A DNA stretch of 64,000 bases, taken from NCBI RefSeq assembly GCF_017302275.1, contig NZ_JAFLDR010000008.1, positions 1 through 64,000 of the forward strand, given 5' to 3'. Below, one piece after another: positions 27,047 through 36,477 of the stretch (the stretch's first letter is position 1; every line of letters starts with the position of its first letter). This stretch comes from Sulfuritalea sp. (GTDB taxonomy: Bacteria; Pseudomonadota; Gammaproteobacteria; Burkholderiales; Rhodocyclaceae). The notes below the pieces were generated by a model. That model did not search any database, was not told the origin of the DNA, and saw only the letters and a program-made list of their open reading frames with translations. Position numbers and translations under genes: made by a program.

Positions 27047-27718
27047 ATGTTCGACAAAGCCACCTTCGCTTTCCTCGACGAACTGGCCGCCAACAACGAA
27101 CGGGCCTGGTTCGAGGCCAACAAACCCCGCTACGAGGCACTGGTGCGCGAACCGGCGCTGGAGTTCATCGCCGCGATGGGGCCGCAACTCGCAAAGTTCG
27201 CCCCGCACTTCCGCGCCGAACCGCGCAAGGCGGGAGGCTCGCTCATGCGCGTGTTCCGCGACACGCGCTTTTCCCGCGACAAGACGCCCTACAAGACCAA
27301 CATCGGCATCCAGTTCCGCCATGAACTGGGCAAGGACATCCATGCCCCCGGCTTCTACCTGCACATCGCAACCGATGAATGCTTCTTTGGCGCCGGCTCC
27401 TGGCATCCGGAGGCCGACCTGCTGGGCCGCATCCGCGACCACATCGCGCGGGACCCTGAACGCTGGATCGCGGCGCGCGATGACAGGAAATTCGCCGCGC
27501 ACTGGGCGCTGGCCGGTGACCGCCTGACTCGCCCGCCGCGCGGCTACGCCGCCGACCACCCGGCGATCGAGGACCTCAAGCGCAAGGACTTCATCGGCCT
27601 TGCGGCGCTTTCCAGGGCCGAGGCCATCGGGCCAGGCCTGGTCAAGCTCGCCGCGCGGCGCTTCGCGGCGGCCGCGCCGCTGATGAGATTCCTCTGCGAG
27701 GCACAGGGCCTGCAGTAA
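27047..27718 (+). CDS. DUF2461 (TIGR02453) family protein
   Basis: 223 residues from ATG 27047, 14 bases after the hydrolase stop. The sequence MFDKATFAFLDELAANNERA and the segments FRDTRFSRDKTPYKTNIG (~68-85) and HAPGFYLHI are typical of DUF2461. The biochemical role is unknown in the family. A longer reading overlaps the hydrolase gene and is rejected. Confidence 0.88.
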   Translation: MFDKATFAFLDELAANNERAWFEANKPRYEALVREPALEFIAAMGPQLAKFAPHFRAEPRKAGGSLMRVFRDTRFSRDKTPYKTNIGIQFRHELGKDIHAPGFYLHIATDECFFGAGSWHPEADLLGRIRDHIARDPERWIAARDDRKFAAHWALAGDRLTRPPRGYAADHPAIEDLKRKDFIGLAALSRAEAIGPGLVKLAARRFAAAAPLMRFLCEAQGLQ

Positions 27719-27908
27719 ACAGCACCGGCGGAGAGGGCCAGTTCCGCAGCCGAACGGGCGAGGCCCAGCCCACCAGCCCGCCAGACCGCCAGACCGCCCG
27801 CCAGCCTACGCCGCAAGCCACCGTGCGGCAAGACAAACAGATGCGTTTAGTCCGTTCGGACTATTGCATCGGGATAATGGTTCGCGCTAGATTTTCCGAA
27901 AAAATCCG

Positions 27909-27924
27909 GCCTGCCAAGGCAGGC
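27909..27924 (+). other. Small hairpin in the leader of the PEP-CTERM gene
   Basis: GCCTGCC-AA-GGCAGGC is a perfect 7-bp inverted repeat about 28 bases before the ATG, just upstream of the ribosome-binding site. It could modulate translation; no riboswitch is recognised. Confidence 0.3.
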
Positions 27925-27951
27925 ACAACACTTAGTGGAGGAGAGACCACC

Positions 27952-28653
27952 ATGAAGACCTGTGGCACTTCGCAGCATTTCGTCGCGCTTGCCGCCGCCT
28001 CATTGGCCCTTTGCGCCCCGGCCGGCGCCGCCATCATCGATGCCTCCGACCACAGCTACCTGAGCGACACCGCAACGGGGCTGGACTGGCTTGACGTCAC
28101 CACCACGGCAGGGATGTCCTTCAACTACGTCAGTTCCCAGTTGGGCGTAGGCGGCCAGTTCGCCGGTTGGCGCTACGCCACCGGGGACGAGTTCAATACG
28201 CTGATTTCCAGCTACTCTGGCGTCGCCATCGGGGCTGGCAACTATGTCCCGGTAGATATGGAGACGGATCGCATCGATGGACTGCTTGGTCTCATGGGCA
28301 GTACACTGGACTACCATTACAGTGTGCTATTTGGCCATTCTTATGACCAACACTGGGGTTATGCCGAAGGCCAGGGGCTGGATTTCAGCTACGGTTTGCT
28401 TGCGGATTCGCATTCCCTTCCGGGATTTCAGTTCCTGGGAATCGTCTACGATAACGACGAAGTACCTGGCGGCGACCTGACCGCAGCCCATGCCACCTAC
28501 TTCCATATTTCTTCGGCGGAGAACCACGTCGGCTCCTTCCTGGTTCGTGATCACGTTGCCGCGCCGATTCCCGAACCCGAGACATACGCCTTGCTGCTCG
28601 CGGGGCTGGGCCTTCTGGGGTTCATCCGCCGCCGCACCGGCAAGAAGGCCTAA
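27952..28653 (+). CDS. Exported PEP-CTERM sorting-signal protein
   Basis: 233 residues from ATG 27952, which follows a GGAGGAGA site. A signal peptide (HFVALAAASLALCAPAGAA, ~10-28) is followed by a beta-rich domain with TGLDWLDVTTTAG and GWRYATGDEFNTL. The C terminus is PIPEPETYALLLAGLGLLG then FIRRR: PEP motif, hydrophobic helix, basic tail. Such proteins are processed by exosortase (EpsH) and usually linked to exopolysaccharide. No exosortase gene is in the window. Upstream readings to 27823 lack a ribosome-binding site. Confidence 0.9.
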   Translation: MKTCGTSQHFVALAAASLALCAPAGAAIIDASDHSYLSDTATGLDWLDVTTTAGMSFNYVSSQLGVGGQFAGWRYATGDEFNTLISSYSGVAIGAGNYVPVDMETDRIDGLLGLMGSTLDYHYSVLFGHSYDQHWGYAEGQGLDFSYGLLADSHSLPGFQFLGIVYDNDEVPGGDLTAAHATYFHISSAENHVGSFLVRDHVAAPIPEPETYALLLAGLGLLGFIRRRTGKKA

Positions 28654-28981
28654 CGCTCAGCGCCGCGCACGTCGGCGACCATCGCAAGACGGCTAGGAAA
28701 AGGCTTCACGCCTGACTGTCCGGACCGCCGAAGGGCAACGCGCCCCGCGTTGTCCGGATGCGCGGGGCAGCGGGTGCCCGAAAATTCTTCGGCGGACTGC
28801 CAAATTCGCGGGTGCCGGTCGCACGAGACAGAGCCTCACGACTGCTAGCACGCGGCGGCGCCTCCGAGGCAGTTTCGAAGGCATTGGGATGCTGGTCTCC
28901 TCCTCCGTTTGCCGATAACCTGTCGATTTCCCTGTCCGCTCGGGAGAAGCCAGCCCCGGCAACGCGACAAATCCAAACCCC
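28654..28981. other. 328-bp intergenic region
   Basis: No gene is seen. A GC-rich hairpin, GCCCCGCG (28742-28749) pairing with CGCGGGGC (28761-28768), may end PEP-CTERM transcription but lacks a U-tract. The rest carries no feature I can support. Confidence 0.35.
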
Positions 28982-29806
28982 ATGCTCGACATCCTCTACC
29001 GCGACGACTATCTCGTCGCGGTGAACAAGCCATCCGGACTGCTGGTGCATCGCAGCGACATCGATCGGCACGAGACGCGCTTTGCGGTGCAGTTGCTGCG
29101 CGACCAGATCGGGCGGCGCGTGTTCCCGCTGCATCGGCTCGACAAGCCGACCTCCGGCGTGCTGCTGTTCGCCTTCGACGCCGAGTGCGCGCGCGAGGTC
29201 GGCGGCCAGTTCGAGCGCGACGAGATCGCCAAGCGCTACCTTGCCGTGGTGCGCGGCTGGCCACCCGACGCCGGTGTGATCGACCATCCGCTGTCGCGCC
29301 AGTTCGACGACTATGGGCGCAAGTTTGTTGCCGGTGCGGGCCCGGAAGCGCAGCCGGCCGTCACCGAGTTCCGGCGACTGGCGACGGTCGAACTGCCCGA
29401 GGCGGTAGACCGCTATCCGGGCGCGCGCTACGCCCTGCTCGAACTGCGGCCCCGGAGCGGACGCCGGCACCAGTTGCGGCGCCACCTGAAGCATGTCGCC
29501 CACCCGATCATCGGCGATGCCAACTGGGGCAAGGGCGTGCACAACCGGTTCTTCCAGCGTCGCTTCGGCTGCCACCGCCTGCTGCTGGCTTGCACGGAAC
29601 TGGTCCTGCGCCATCCCGCGAACGGCGAGCGGCTGACCATTGCTGCCGCGCCCGAAGCCAGCTTTTCCGCCGTGACCGATGCGCTGGGATGGACCGCGGC
29701 GGGAAGCCTGGCGCTGCATTCCGCAATAGTCGGCGCCCCGCAGGGACTTCCTTCGGTCGCTGGCGGAACGGCAATTGTCGGCGGCACGGACGACCCGTCG
29801 GCATAG
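28982..29806 (+). CDS. truC: tRNA pseudouridine-65 synthase TruC
   Basis: 274 residues, RluA-superfamily. N terminus MLDILYRDDYLVAVNKPSGL and catalytic motif HRLDKPTSGVLLFA (catalytic Asp in HRLD, residues ~51-54) match E. coli TruC (YqcB), as do RPRSGRRHQLRRHLKH and HPIIGDANWGKG. It isomerises U65 of tRNA. The last ~35 residues, including IVGAPQGLPSVAGGTA, are an extension encoded by a long-form dispersed repeat at 29729-29774. Confidence 0.85.
   Translation: MLDILYRDDYLVAVNKPSGLLVHRSDIDRHETRFAVQLLRDQIGRRVFPLHRLDKPTSGVLLFAFDAECAREVGGQFERDEIAKRYLAVVRGWPPDAGVIDHPLSRQFDDYGRKFVAGAGPEAQPAVTEFRRLATVELPEAVDRYPGARYALLELRPRSGRRHQLRRHLKHVAHPIIGDANWGKGVHNRFFQRRFGCHRLLLACTELVLRHPANGERLTIAAAPEASFSAVTDALGWTAAGSLALHSAIVGAPQGLPSVAGGTAIVGGTDDPSA
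29729..29774 (+). repeat. Dispersed repeat, long form, in the 3' end of truC
   Basis: It begins AGTCGGCGCC and ends CTGGCGGAACGGC, the ends of the short repeat, with an internal insert containing GGGACTTCC and TTCGGTCG. It matches the inverted copy at 57371-57412 at 35 of 42 aligned positions without gaps. Confidence 0.7.
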
Positions 29807-29909
29807 AAATGTCGCCGTCACGCCGAGTTTGCGGCAAAATTCACCTGATATGCATGAATCGCCCGCCCCGCCCGGGCAGCGGACGAATCACCGGGAGCGA
29901 CGTATTGCC

Positions 29910-32900
29910 ATGAGCCAGGTACTCAGCAGATCACCCAAGGGACTTCGCGAAGCGACAGGCAAGACCAATACGCTGTCCGAGGAATTGCTGGAAGTGCTCA
30001 AGGCCTGCAAGGGCCAGTTCGAGCCGGAGCAAGTCGCCGCCGCCTGGCCGGAAAAGGATCGCAAAGTTATCGTATGGGCGATCTCCGAACTGGTGGCGCA
30101 AGGCTACCTGCGCGAAGTGGAAATCAGCCGCAGCGCGGCGCCCGCGCCCGGCGCACCGAGCGCACCGAGTGCGCCGGCAGAGGAAGGCTTCGACCTCGAT
30201 TTCAGCGCGGCCGCGCCCAGCTTCGATGCGGCGGCGGACGACACCGCCGCCGAGCAAGCCCGCCGCGACGCTGAAGAAAATGCCAGGCGCGACGCCGAAG
30301 CCCGCGCCCGCCGCGACGCCGAAGAACGGGTGCGACGTGAAACCGAGGAAAGGGTCAGGCGCGAGACCGAGGAGAAAATCCGCCGCGAAACCGAGGAGCG
30401 CATCCGGCGCGAGACCGAGGAGCGGGCACGGCGGGAAGCCGAGGAAAGGAGCCGCCGCGAGGCGGAAGAAAAGCTCAGGCGCGAAGCCGAGGACAATGCC
30501 CGCCACGAGGCGGAAGAACGCATCCGGCGCGAGACGGAAGAAAAGGTCCGTCGCGAAACCGAGGAAAAGCTCCGCCGCGAAGCCGAGGAGCGGCTGAAGC
30601 GCGACGCCGAGGAAAGGGCGCGGCGCGAGGCAACGGAAAAGCAGCGCCGGGAAACGGAAGAAAAGCTCAGGCGCGAAGCCGACGAAAAGGCACGCCACGA
30701 AGCGGAAGAACGGATTCGGCGCGAGACCGAAGAAAAGGTCAGGCGCGAGATCGAAGAAAAAGTGCGGCGCGAAACCGAGGAACGGGCCCACCAGGAAGAG
30801 GAGGCCCGGGCCCGGCGCGAAGCCGAGGAACGCTCGCGCCGCGAGGCCGAGGACAGGATGCGGCGCGAGGCCGAGGAAAGGGCGCGCGTCGAGGCCGAGG
30901 AAAAGATCCGCCGCGAGACCGAAGAAAAGGTGCGGCGCGAGAGCGAGGAAATGCAGCGCAGGCAGGCCGAGGAGCAGGCGCGGCGCTACGCCGAGGAGAG
31001 TGCGCGGCGCGCGGCGGAAGACAAGCAGCGGCGCGAGGCCGCGGAAAAGCAGCTGCGCGATGCGGAGGAAAGGGTCCGCGCCGAGGCGGCGGAACGCGTG
31101 CGGCGCGAAACCGAGGAAAGGCTGCGGCGCGAAGCCGAAGAGAAGGCTCGCCTCGAAGCCGAGGAACAGGCGCGCCGCGAAGCCGAGCTGAAGGCGGCTG
31201 GCACCGACGACATCGCCGAACGCCTGCGCCAGGCGATCGCGGCACGGCGCGGCCAGCGCGACAAGCAGGCGGTGGAATACGTCAGGCAGGGCGAGGAAGA
31301 CGCGCGCCGCCGCGCCGAGGAAAAGGCCCGTCTGGAAGCCGAGGAAAAAGCCCGCGTCGAAGCCGAGGAAAGGGCCCGCCGCGAAGCGGAGGAACAGGCG
31401 CGGCGCGAAGCCGAGGAAAAGGCCCGCATCGAAGCCGAAGCGAAGGCTCGCCGCGAGGCCGAGGAAAGGGCCCGGCGCGAGGCCGAAGAGCAAGCGCGGC
31501 GCGAAGCCGAGGAAAAGGCCCGCAAGGAAGCCGAAGAGAAGGCCCGCATCGAAGCCGAGGAGCAGGCCCGCCGCGATGCGATCGAGAAGGCAAGGCGAGA
31601 CGCCGAGGAAAGGGCACGGCGCGAAGCGGAAGAAAAGCTGCGGCGCGAGACCGAGGAAAGGATACGCATCGCGGCCGAGGAGAAGGCACGGCGCGACGCG
31701 ATCGAGAAGGAAAAGCGCGAAGCCGAGGAGAAGGCCCGCAAGGCGGCCGTCGAAGAGGCCCTGCGCTTCGCGGAGCAGGCGCGCCTCGCGGCCGAGGAAA
31801 AGGCCCGCAAGGAAGCCGAGGAACGCGCCCGCATCGAAGCCGAGGAACGTGCCCGCCTCGAAGCCGAGGAAAAGGCGCGCAAGGAAGCCGAGGAGCGCGC
31901 CCGGCGCAAGGCCGAGGAAAAGGCGCGCAAGGAAGCCGAGGAGCGCGCGCGCCTGGAGGAAGAGGAACGCGAGCGGGAACTCATCAAGGAACGCCTGCGC
32001 CAGCGCGCGGAAAAGGTGAAGAAGCAGTCGCGCATCGCTGCCGCGGTGGTTGCGATCGTGCTGCCCCTGGCCGGCCTGTTCCTGATCAAGTTCATCCCCT
32101 TCGACGGCAAACGGCAGGCCTTCGAGACCTTGGCCAGCGCCGCCCTCGGCGTGCCGGTAAAAGCTGGCAGCGCCCATGTCGAACTGATACCGAAGCCTCT
32201 GCTGACCGTGAGCGATGTCGCCATCGGCGACGACGGCGCGGTAAAGGTTCAGCGCATCGCCCTCGGCGTGCCGTTTTCCGTGCTGTGGCAGACGCCGGCG
32301 GAATTCGAGTCGGCGCACCTCGACCAGGCGCGCGTCCCGGTCGCCGTATTGCTCAAGGCGCTGCATGCAAGCAGCGCGAAGATTCCGATGAAGGCCGGCG
32401 CGCTCACCACCAGCGGGCTGCAGGTCATCGCCGAAGCCAAGCCGCTGCTGCCGCCCATGGACCTCGAGGCACGCTTCCAGGATGGACTGCTGGCACGCAT
32501 CGCCGGCACCGGCCAAAGCGATGATTTCGGCAAGGCCACGCTGGACGCGCAGCGCGGCGCGGGATTCTGGCAGGTGAGCCTCGGCGCGCAGCGCTTCCTG
32601 TTGCCGCTGGGCTTCGATATGCCGCTCAGCGATCTCACGCTTGGCGCGCGACTGACACCCGACAGCCTGAGCTTCACCGATGCCAAGGCCTGGAACTCGG
32701 AAGGCGAACTCACCGCCAGCGGTGCCGTCTCATGGAGCCGTGGCTGGAAGCTGACCGCCAAGGTCAAGGCCAGGCGCGTAAATGTCGCCAAGTTCGCGCC
32801 GAACTGGATGTCCGGCGGCTTCATGGATGGCCAGGCGGATCTTGCCTCGGAAGCGGCGACCGCTGCCGAGCTTTATGCGCGCGGCCGGATGCAAGGCCGC

Positions 32901-33203
32901 GCAACACTCGGCCGCGGCGTGCTGGTCGGCGTCGACCTCGACCGCGTGGTGCAAGGGCGCGGCGTCGGCGACCAGTACACCTTCGAAGCCCTCGAAGGCA
33001 ACGCGCTGCTCGACGCCCGGCGCTACGACTTCACCGACATCCGGCTCAGCGCGGGGGAACTCGCCGCCACCGGCGCGTTCGGCATTGCGCCGGACGGCGC
33101 CGTGCGCGGCAGGTTCGCCGTCGAAGTCAAGGCCGCGCGCATGCGCCTGACCGGCGGCGTCGCCCTTGCCGGCACCGCTGCCAAGCCGCAGTACCAGCGC
33201 TGA
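29910..33203 (+). CDS. Membrane protein with a giant octad-repeat single alpha-helix and an AsmA-like C-terminal domain
   Basis: 1097 residues from ATG 29910 (GGGAG upstream). Layout: ~1-75 a small helical, winged-helix-like domain; 76-120 a Pro/Ala linker; 122-425 38 consecutive eight-residue units of form EE(K/R)ARREA; 426-461 a break (KAAGTDDIAERL); 462-~691 about 28 further units; basic segment; membrane helix ~709-731 (AAAVVAIVLPLAGLFLIKF); ~735-1097 a beta-rich domain resembling AsmA-type repeats (VPVKAGSAHVELIPKPLLTV, AWNSEGELTASGAVSW). In each octad every charged residue has an opposite charge at i+4, as in ER/K single alpha-helices. By the positive-inside rule the repeats are cytoplasmic. 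Function unknown. Confidence 0.85.
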   Translation: MSQVLSRSPKGLREATGKTNTLSEELLEVLKACKGQFEPEQVAAAWPEKDRKVIVWAISELVAQGYLREVEISRSAAPAPGAPSAPSAPAEEGFDLDFSAAAPSFDAAADDTAAEQARRDAEENARRDAEARARRDAEERVRRETEERVRRETEEKIRRETEERIRRETEERARREAEERSRREAEEKLRREAEDNARHEAEERIRRETEEKVRRETEEKLRREAEERLKRDAEERARREATEKQRRETEEKLRREADEKARHEAEERIRRETEEKVRREIEEKVRRETEERAHQEEEARARREAEERSRREAEDRMRREAEERARVEAEEKIRRETEEKVRRESEEMQRRQAEEQARRYAEESARRAAEDKQRREAAEKQLRDAEERVRAEAAERVRRETEERLRREAEEKARLEAEEQARREAELKAAGTDDIAERLRQAIAARRGQRDKQAVEYVRQGEEDARRRAEEKARLEAEEKARVEAEERARREAEEQARREAEEKARIEAEAKARREAEERARREAEEQARREAEEKARKEAEEKARIEAEEQARRDAIEKARRDAEERARREAEEKLRRETEERIRIAAEEKARRDAIEKEKREAEEKARKAAVEEALRFAEQARLAAEEKARKEAEERARIEAEERARLEAEEKARKEAEERARRKAEEKARKEAEERARLEEEERERELIKERLRQRAEKVKKQSRIAAAVVAIVLPLAGLFLIKFIPFDGKRQAFETLASAALGVPVKAGSAHVELIPKPLLTVSDVAIGDDGAVKVQRIALGVPFSVLWQTPAEFESAHLDQARVPVAVLLKALHASSAKIPMKAGALTTSGLQVIAEAKPLLPPMDLEARFQDGLLARIAGTGQSDDFGKATLDAQRGAGFWQVSLGAQRFLLPLGFDMPLSDLTLGARLTPDSLSFTDAKAWNSEGELTASGAVSWSRGWKLTAKVKARRVNVAKFAPNWMSGGFMDGQADLASEAATAAELYARGRMQGRATLGRGVLVGVDLDRVVQGRGVGDQYTFEALEGNALLDARRYDFTDIRLSAGELAATGAFGIAPDGAVRGRFAVEVKAARMRLTGGVALAGTAAKPQYQR
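30273..31984 (+). repeat. Tandem 24-bp coding repeat array (octad repeats)
   Basis: About 66 imperfect 24-bp units in two blocks (30273-31184 and 31293-31984), separated by ~108 bp of non-repeat sequence. Each encodes one EE(K/R)ARREA-like octad. The DNA units vary at synonymous and charged positions, so it is an aged rather than recently expanded array. Confidence 0.9.
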
Positions 33204-33368
33204 TCGCCAGGTTCTGTTCTCGATAATGCGACGGCGCCGCCGCATGCTGGCTTTGTCCCAGATCAAGCCCCCGGATTCCCCGGGTGTTCTAATGGTCCGG
33301 GTGTTGCCGGTGTCGGGAACTGAAAATTGAACTCGCCTTTCATGCGGGCATGAATCGAACGCGAAGCC

Positions 33369-36300
33369 ATGCGTAGCGAAATCAACTATTTTCTGATGAT
33401 GGTTGCCGCACTTGGCTGCATCGCGGTGCTGGCCGGCCTCGTCAAGGGCGGTGATCTGCTGGGCAAGAACGCCGCCGTCCGCCGCTGGGCCCAGGGCGCC
33501 CTGCTGGCCTGCCTCGGTTTCGCCTTGCTCACCCTGCGCGGCCATGTGCCCGACCTGATCGGAATCGTCGCGGCGGACTTCCTGTTCGTGATCGGTTTTG
33601 CCAGGGCCCATGGCGGGTTCCGCCTCTACTTCGGCGGTCCCGGACCGCGGTGGTGGAGCTTGCCACTGATCGCGGCGGCGGGCGGCGGCCTCCTGTATTT
33701 CACCTATGTCGAAGCAAACCCCGCGGTGCGCCTGGCGATCATCGCGCTCAGCGACAGCGTCATCAGCTGCGGCATCGCCAGCCTGTTGCTGCGCGCGCGG
33801 GCGAAGGGCGCCGTCCCCGGCCCCTATCGCATCCTCATCGCCATTTTCATGACTACCGGCGTACTGGCTCTCGCCGCTGCGGTCACCGCGATCCTGCTGC
33901 CGGCGGGAACCGACGGCGGGCAAGGCCATTCGGTGGTGGCGACGGCCCTGATGGCATCGGTCACCGTGCTGGTGCTGGTCGTCGCGATCATCCTCCCGAT
34001 AGAGATCCTGGCCCGCGCCCGGCATGGCATCGCGACAAGCGAAAACCGCTACCGCAGCATGTTCCACACCAGCCCCGACCCGGTCAGCATCAGTTCGACG
34101 GTCGATGGCCGCATCCTGGACGTCAATGACGCCTTCGAGCAGGCCATCGGCGTGCGGCGCGACGAGATCGTCGGCCGCGGCTGGAATGACCTCGGCATCT
34201 GGGCCGATCCGGGAGATCAGGCGCGCCTGCTGGCGGGCTTGGCCGCGGACGGCTATTGCCGCGACTTCGAAACCCGGCTGCTGTGCCGGAACGGCGAACC
34301 GCTGGACTGCCTGATATCGGCATCCAGGATCGAACTCGATGGCGAGACCTGCCTGCTGTCGATCGCCCGCGATGTCACCGAGCGCAAGCGCGCGGAAGCG
34401 ACCTTGCGCGAACAGGAGGAATTCTTCCGGCTGATCGCGGAGAACATCGGGGACTTCATCGCGGTACTCGACCTCGACGGGCGCCGGATCTACAACAGCC
34501 CTTCCTATCAGCGCTTTTTCGGCGAGACGCGGGACCTGCGCGGCACCGACTCCTTCGCCGACGTTCATCCGGACGATCAGTCACGCGTCCGACAGGCGTT
34601 TCGCGAGACCGTCCGCACCGGCATCGGGCAGGAACTCGAGTATCGGTTCCTCAAGGCCGACGGCAGCGTTCGCGAGATGGAATCACGCGGCTTCGCGATC
34701 AGGGACGGCAGCGGCCGCGTCGCGCGTATCGTCGTCGTCGCGCGCGACATCACCGAGCGCAAGGAACAGGAAAGCCGAATCGTCGAATTGATGCAGGAAC
34801 AGCGCCTGATTTTCGACAACGCCCACGTCGGCATCCTGCTCCTGCGCAACCGCCAAATCCTCAAGTGCAACCAGCGCATCGCGGACATGTTCGGCTTCGC
34901 CAGTCCGCACGACGTCATCGGCAAGACCACGGAAGTGTTCTATGGCTCGACGGAACAGTTCTTGTCCTGCGGTCGGGAAGGTTATGCACAACTGGCGAAG
35001 CAGGGATATGCCAATTTCGAGACCGAGATGCGCCATCAGGACGGCAGCCTCATCTGGGTGATCCAGACCGGGCGCCCGCTCGACCCGAATTCGGTTCTGG
35101 AGGCTCCCTCGATCTGGGTCTACACCGACATCACGGCACGCAAGCGCGCCGAAGCCGAACTCGAACAGCACCGCCACCACCTCAAGGAACTGGTCTATTC
35201 GCGCACCGCCGAACTGGCCGAGGCGCGCGACGCCGCGGAAGCTGCGAACCGTGCAAAGAGCGTGTTCCTGGCCAACATGAGCCACGAACTGCGCACGCCG
35301 ATGAACGGCATCATGGGCATGACCAGCCTGGCGCTGCGCAGCGCGACCGACCCGACACAGATCCGCTGGCTGAAAAAGGGTCTGAACGCCGCCCAGCACC
35401 TGCTCGACGTCATCAACGACATCCTCGACATCTCGCAAATCGAAGCCCAGCGCCTGACGTTGGAAGAACACAACTTCTCCCTTGCGCAACTGGTGCGCGA
35501 CACCCTCGAACTGCAGCAGGTGCCGGCCCAGGCCAAGGATCTGGTCCTCGCATCGGAAATCGACCCGGGCTTGCCCGAGCGGCTCTGCGGCGACCCCACC
35601 CGCCTCAAGCAGATCCTGCTCAATTTCGTCGGCAATGCCGTCAAGTTCTCGGAACACGGCCAGATCACCCTGCGCGCCCGCGCCGTCGAAGACGACAGCC
35701 TTGGCGTCTTGCTGCGCATCGAAGTGCACGACCAGGGAATCGGTATCAGCCCGGAGCAGCAGACCCGCCTGTTCCTTCCCTTTGTCCAGGCCGACGACTC
35801 GATGACCCGCAGATATGGGGGAAGCGGACTTGGCCTCGCCATTTCCAGGCGCATCGCCAACCTGATGGGCGGCGAAGTCGGCGTGACCAGCGAGGCCGGC
35901 CGCGGCAGTTGCTTCTGGGTAACGGTGCGCCTGCGGCATGCCCGCGCCGACAAGGCGGCAGACGACGCCGCCGAAGATGCTTCCGCGCGCGCGCTGCTGG
36001 CCAGGGAATTCGCCGGGACCCGAATCCTGATCGCCGAAGACGAGCCGGTGAATCGCGAAGTGGAAGTGGGCCTGCTCGCCGACGTCGGCCTGGTGGTCGA
36101 CGTTGCGCACAACGGCGAGGAGGCCGTGCGAAAAGCCAGGGACGGGCGCTACGCGCTGATCCTGATGGACGTGCAGATGCCGGTCATGAACGGCCTCGAC
36201 GCCACGCGCGCGATTCGGCGCTTGCCGGGGATGTCCTCCGCGGTCCCCATCCTGGCATTGACCGCCAACGCCTTTGACAGTGATCGCGAGGCCTGCCTCG

Positions 36301-36407
36301 CCGCCGGAATGGACGACCACATCGCCAAGCCGGTAACCCCGGATGAGCTGCATGCGATGGTTCTGCATTGGTTGCGGCAGGCCGCGACGGCAGTTCGCCG
36401 TCCCTAG
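33369..36407 (+). CDS. Hybrid sensor histidine kinase (seven-helix N terminus, PAS domains, receiver)
   Basis: 1012 residues. Residues 1-~215 have about seven membrane helices, then three PAS segments (~220-610, e.g. SENRYRSMFHTSPDPV). HisKA: ANMSHELRTPMNG with phospho-acceptor H639. The ATPase has a GGSGLGLAISRRI G-box. A C-terminal receiver has LILMDVQMPVMNG with D934. It should autophosphorylate and pass phosphate to its own receiver, then to an Hpt or response regulator not in this window. It resembles the kinase at 49741 and shares the ELEQHRHHL linker before the histidine domain. Ligand unknown. Confidence 0.92.
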   Translation: MRSEINYFLMMVAALGCIAVLAGLVKGGDLLGKNAAVRRWAQGALLACLGFALLTLRGHVPDLIGIVAADFLFVIGFARAHGGFRLYFGGPGPRWWSLPLIAAAGGGLLYFTYVEANPAVRLAIIALSDSVISCGIASLLLRARAKGAVPGPYRILIAIFMTTGVLALAAAVTAILLPAGTDGGQGHSVVATALMASVTVLVLVVAIILPIEILARARHGIATSENRYRSMFHTSPDPVSISSTVDGRILDVNDAFEQAIGVRRDEIVGRGWNDLGIWADPGDQARLLAGLAADGYCRDFETRLLCRNGEPLDCLISASRIELDGETCLLSIARDVTERKRAEATLREQEEFFRLIAENIGDFIAVLDLDGRRIYNSPSYQRFFGETRDLRGTDSFADVHPDDQSRVRQAFRETVRTGIGQELEYRFLKADGSVREMESRGFAIRDGSGRVARIVVVARDITERKEQESRIVELMQEQRLIFDNAHVGILLLRNRQILKCNQRIADMFGFASPHDVIGKTTEVFYGSTEQFLSCGREGYAQLAKQGYANFETEMRHQDGSLIWVIQTGRPLDPNSVLEAPSIWVYTDITARKRAEAELEQHRHHLKELVYSRTAELAEARDAAEAANRAKSVFLANMSHELRTPMNGIMGMTSLALRSATDPTQIRWLKKGLNAAQHLLDVINDILDISQIEAQRLTLEEHNFSLAQLVRDTLELQQVPAQAKDLVLASEIDPGLPERLCGDPTRLKQILLNFVGNAVKFSEHGQITLRARAVEDDSLGVLLRIEVHDQGIGISPEQQTRLFLPFVQADDSMTRRYGGSGLGLAISRRIANLMGGEVGVTSEAGRGSCFWVTVRLRHARADKAADDAAEDASARALLAREFAGTRILIAEDEPVNREVEVGLLADVGLVVDVAHNGEEAVRKARDGRYALILMDVQMPVMNGLDATRAIRRLPGMSSAVPILALTANAFDSDREACLAAGMDDHIAKPVTPDELHAMVLHWLRQAATAVRRP

Positions 36408-36430
36408 GCGCGGTACCCGCGCCGATCGCA

Positions 36431-36454
36431 AAAGTCGGCGCCGGCGACACGGCG
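36431..36454 (+). repeat. Dispersed short repeat copy between kinase and small secreted gene
   Basis: AAAGTCGGCGCCGGCGACAC followed by GGCG, lying just past the hybrid kinase stop. Confidence 0.7.
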
Positions 36455-36477
36455 CCCAGGCGCGGATCAAACCCGCG

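Noticed and set aside
30273-31984. Possible CRISPR or satellite array
   Set aside because: The repeats are 24-bp coding units in frame without unique spacers.
29931-32516. 861-residue leftward ORF opposite the octad-repeat gene
   Set aside because: It is an antisense artefact of the 24-bp repeats; its sequence is low-complexity Leu/Phe/Gly/Ala without signal or domain logic.
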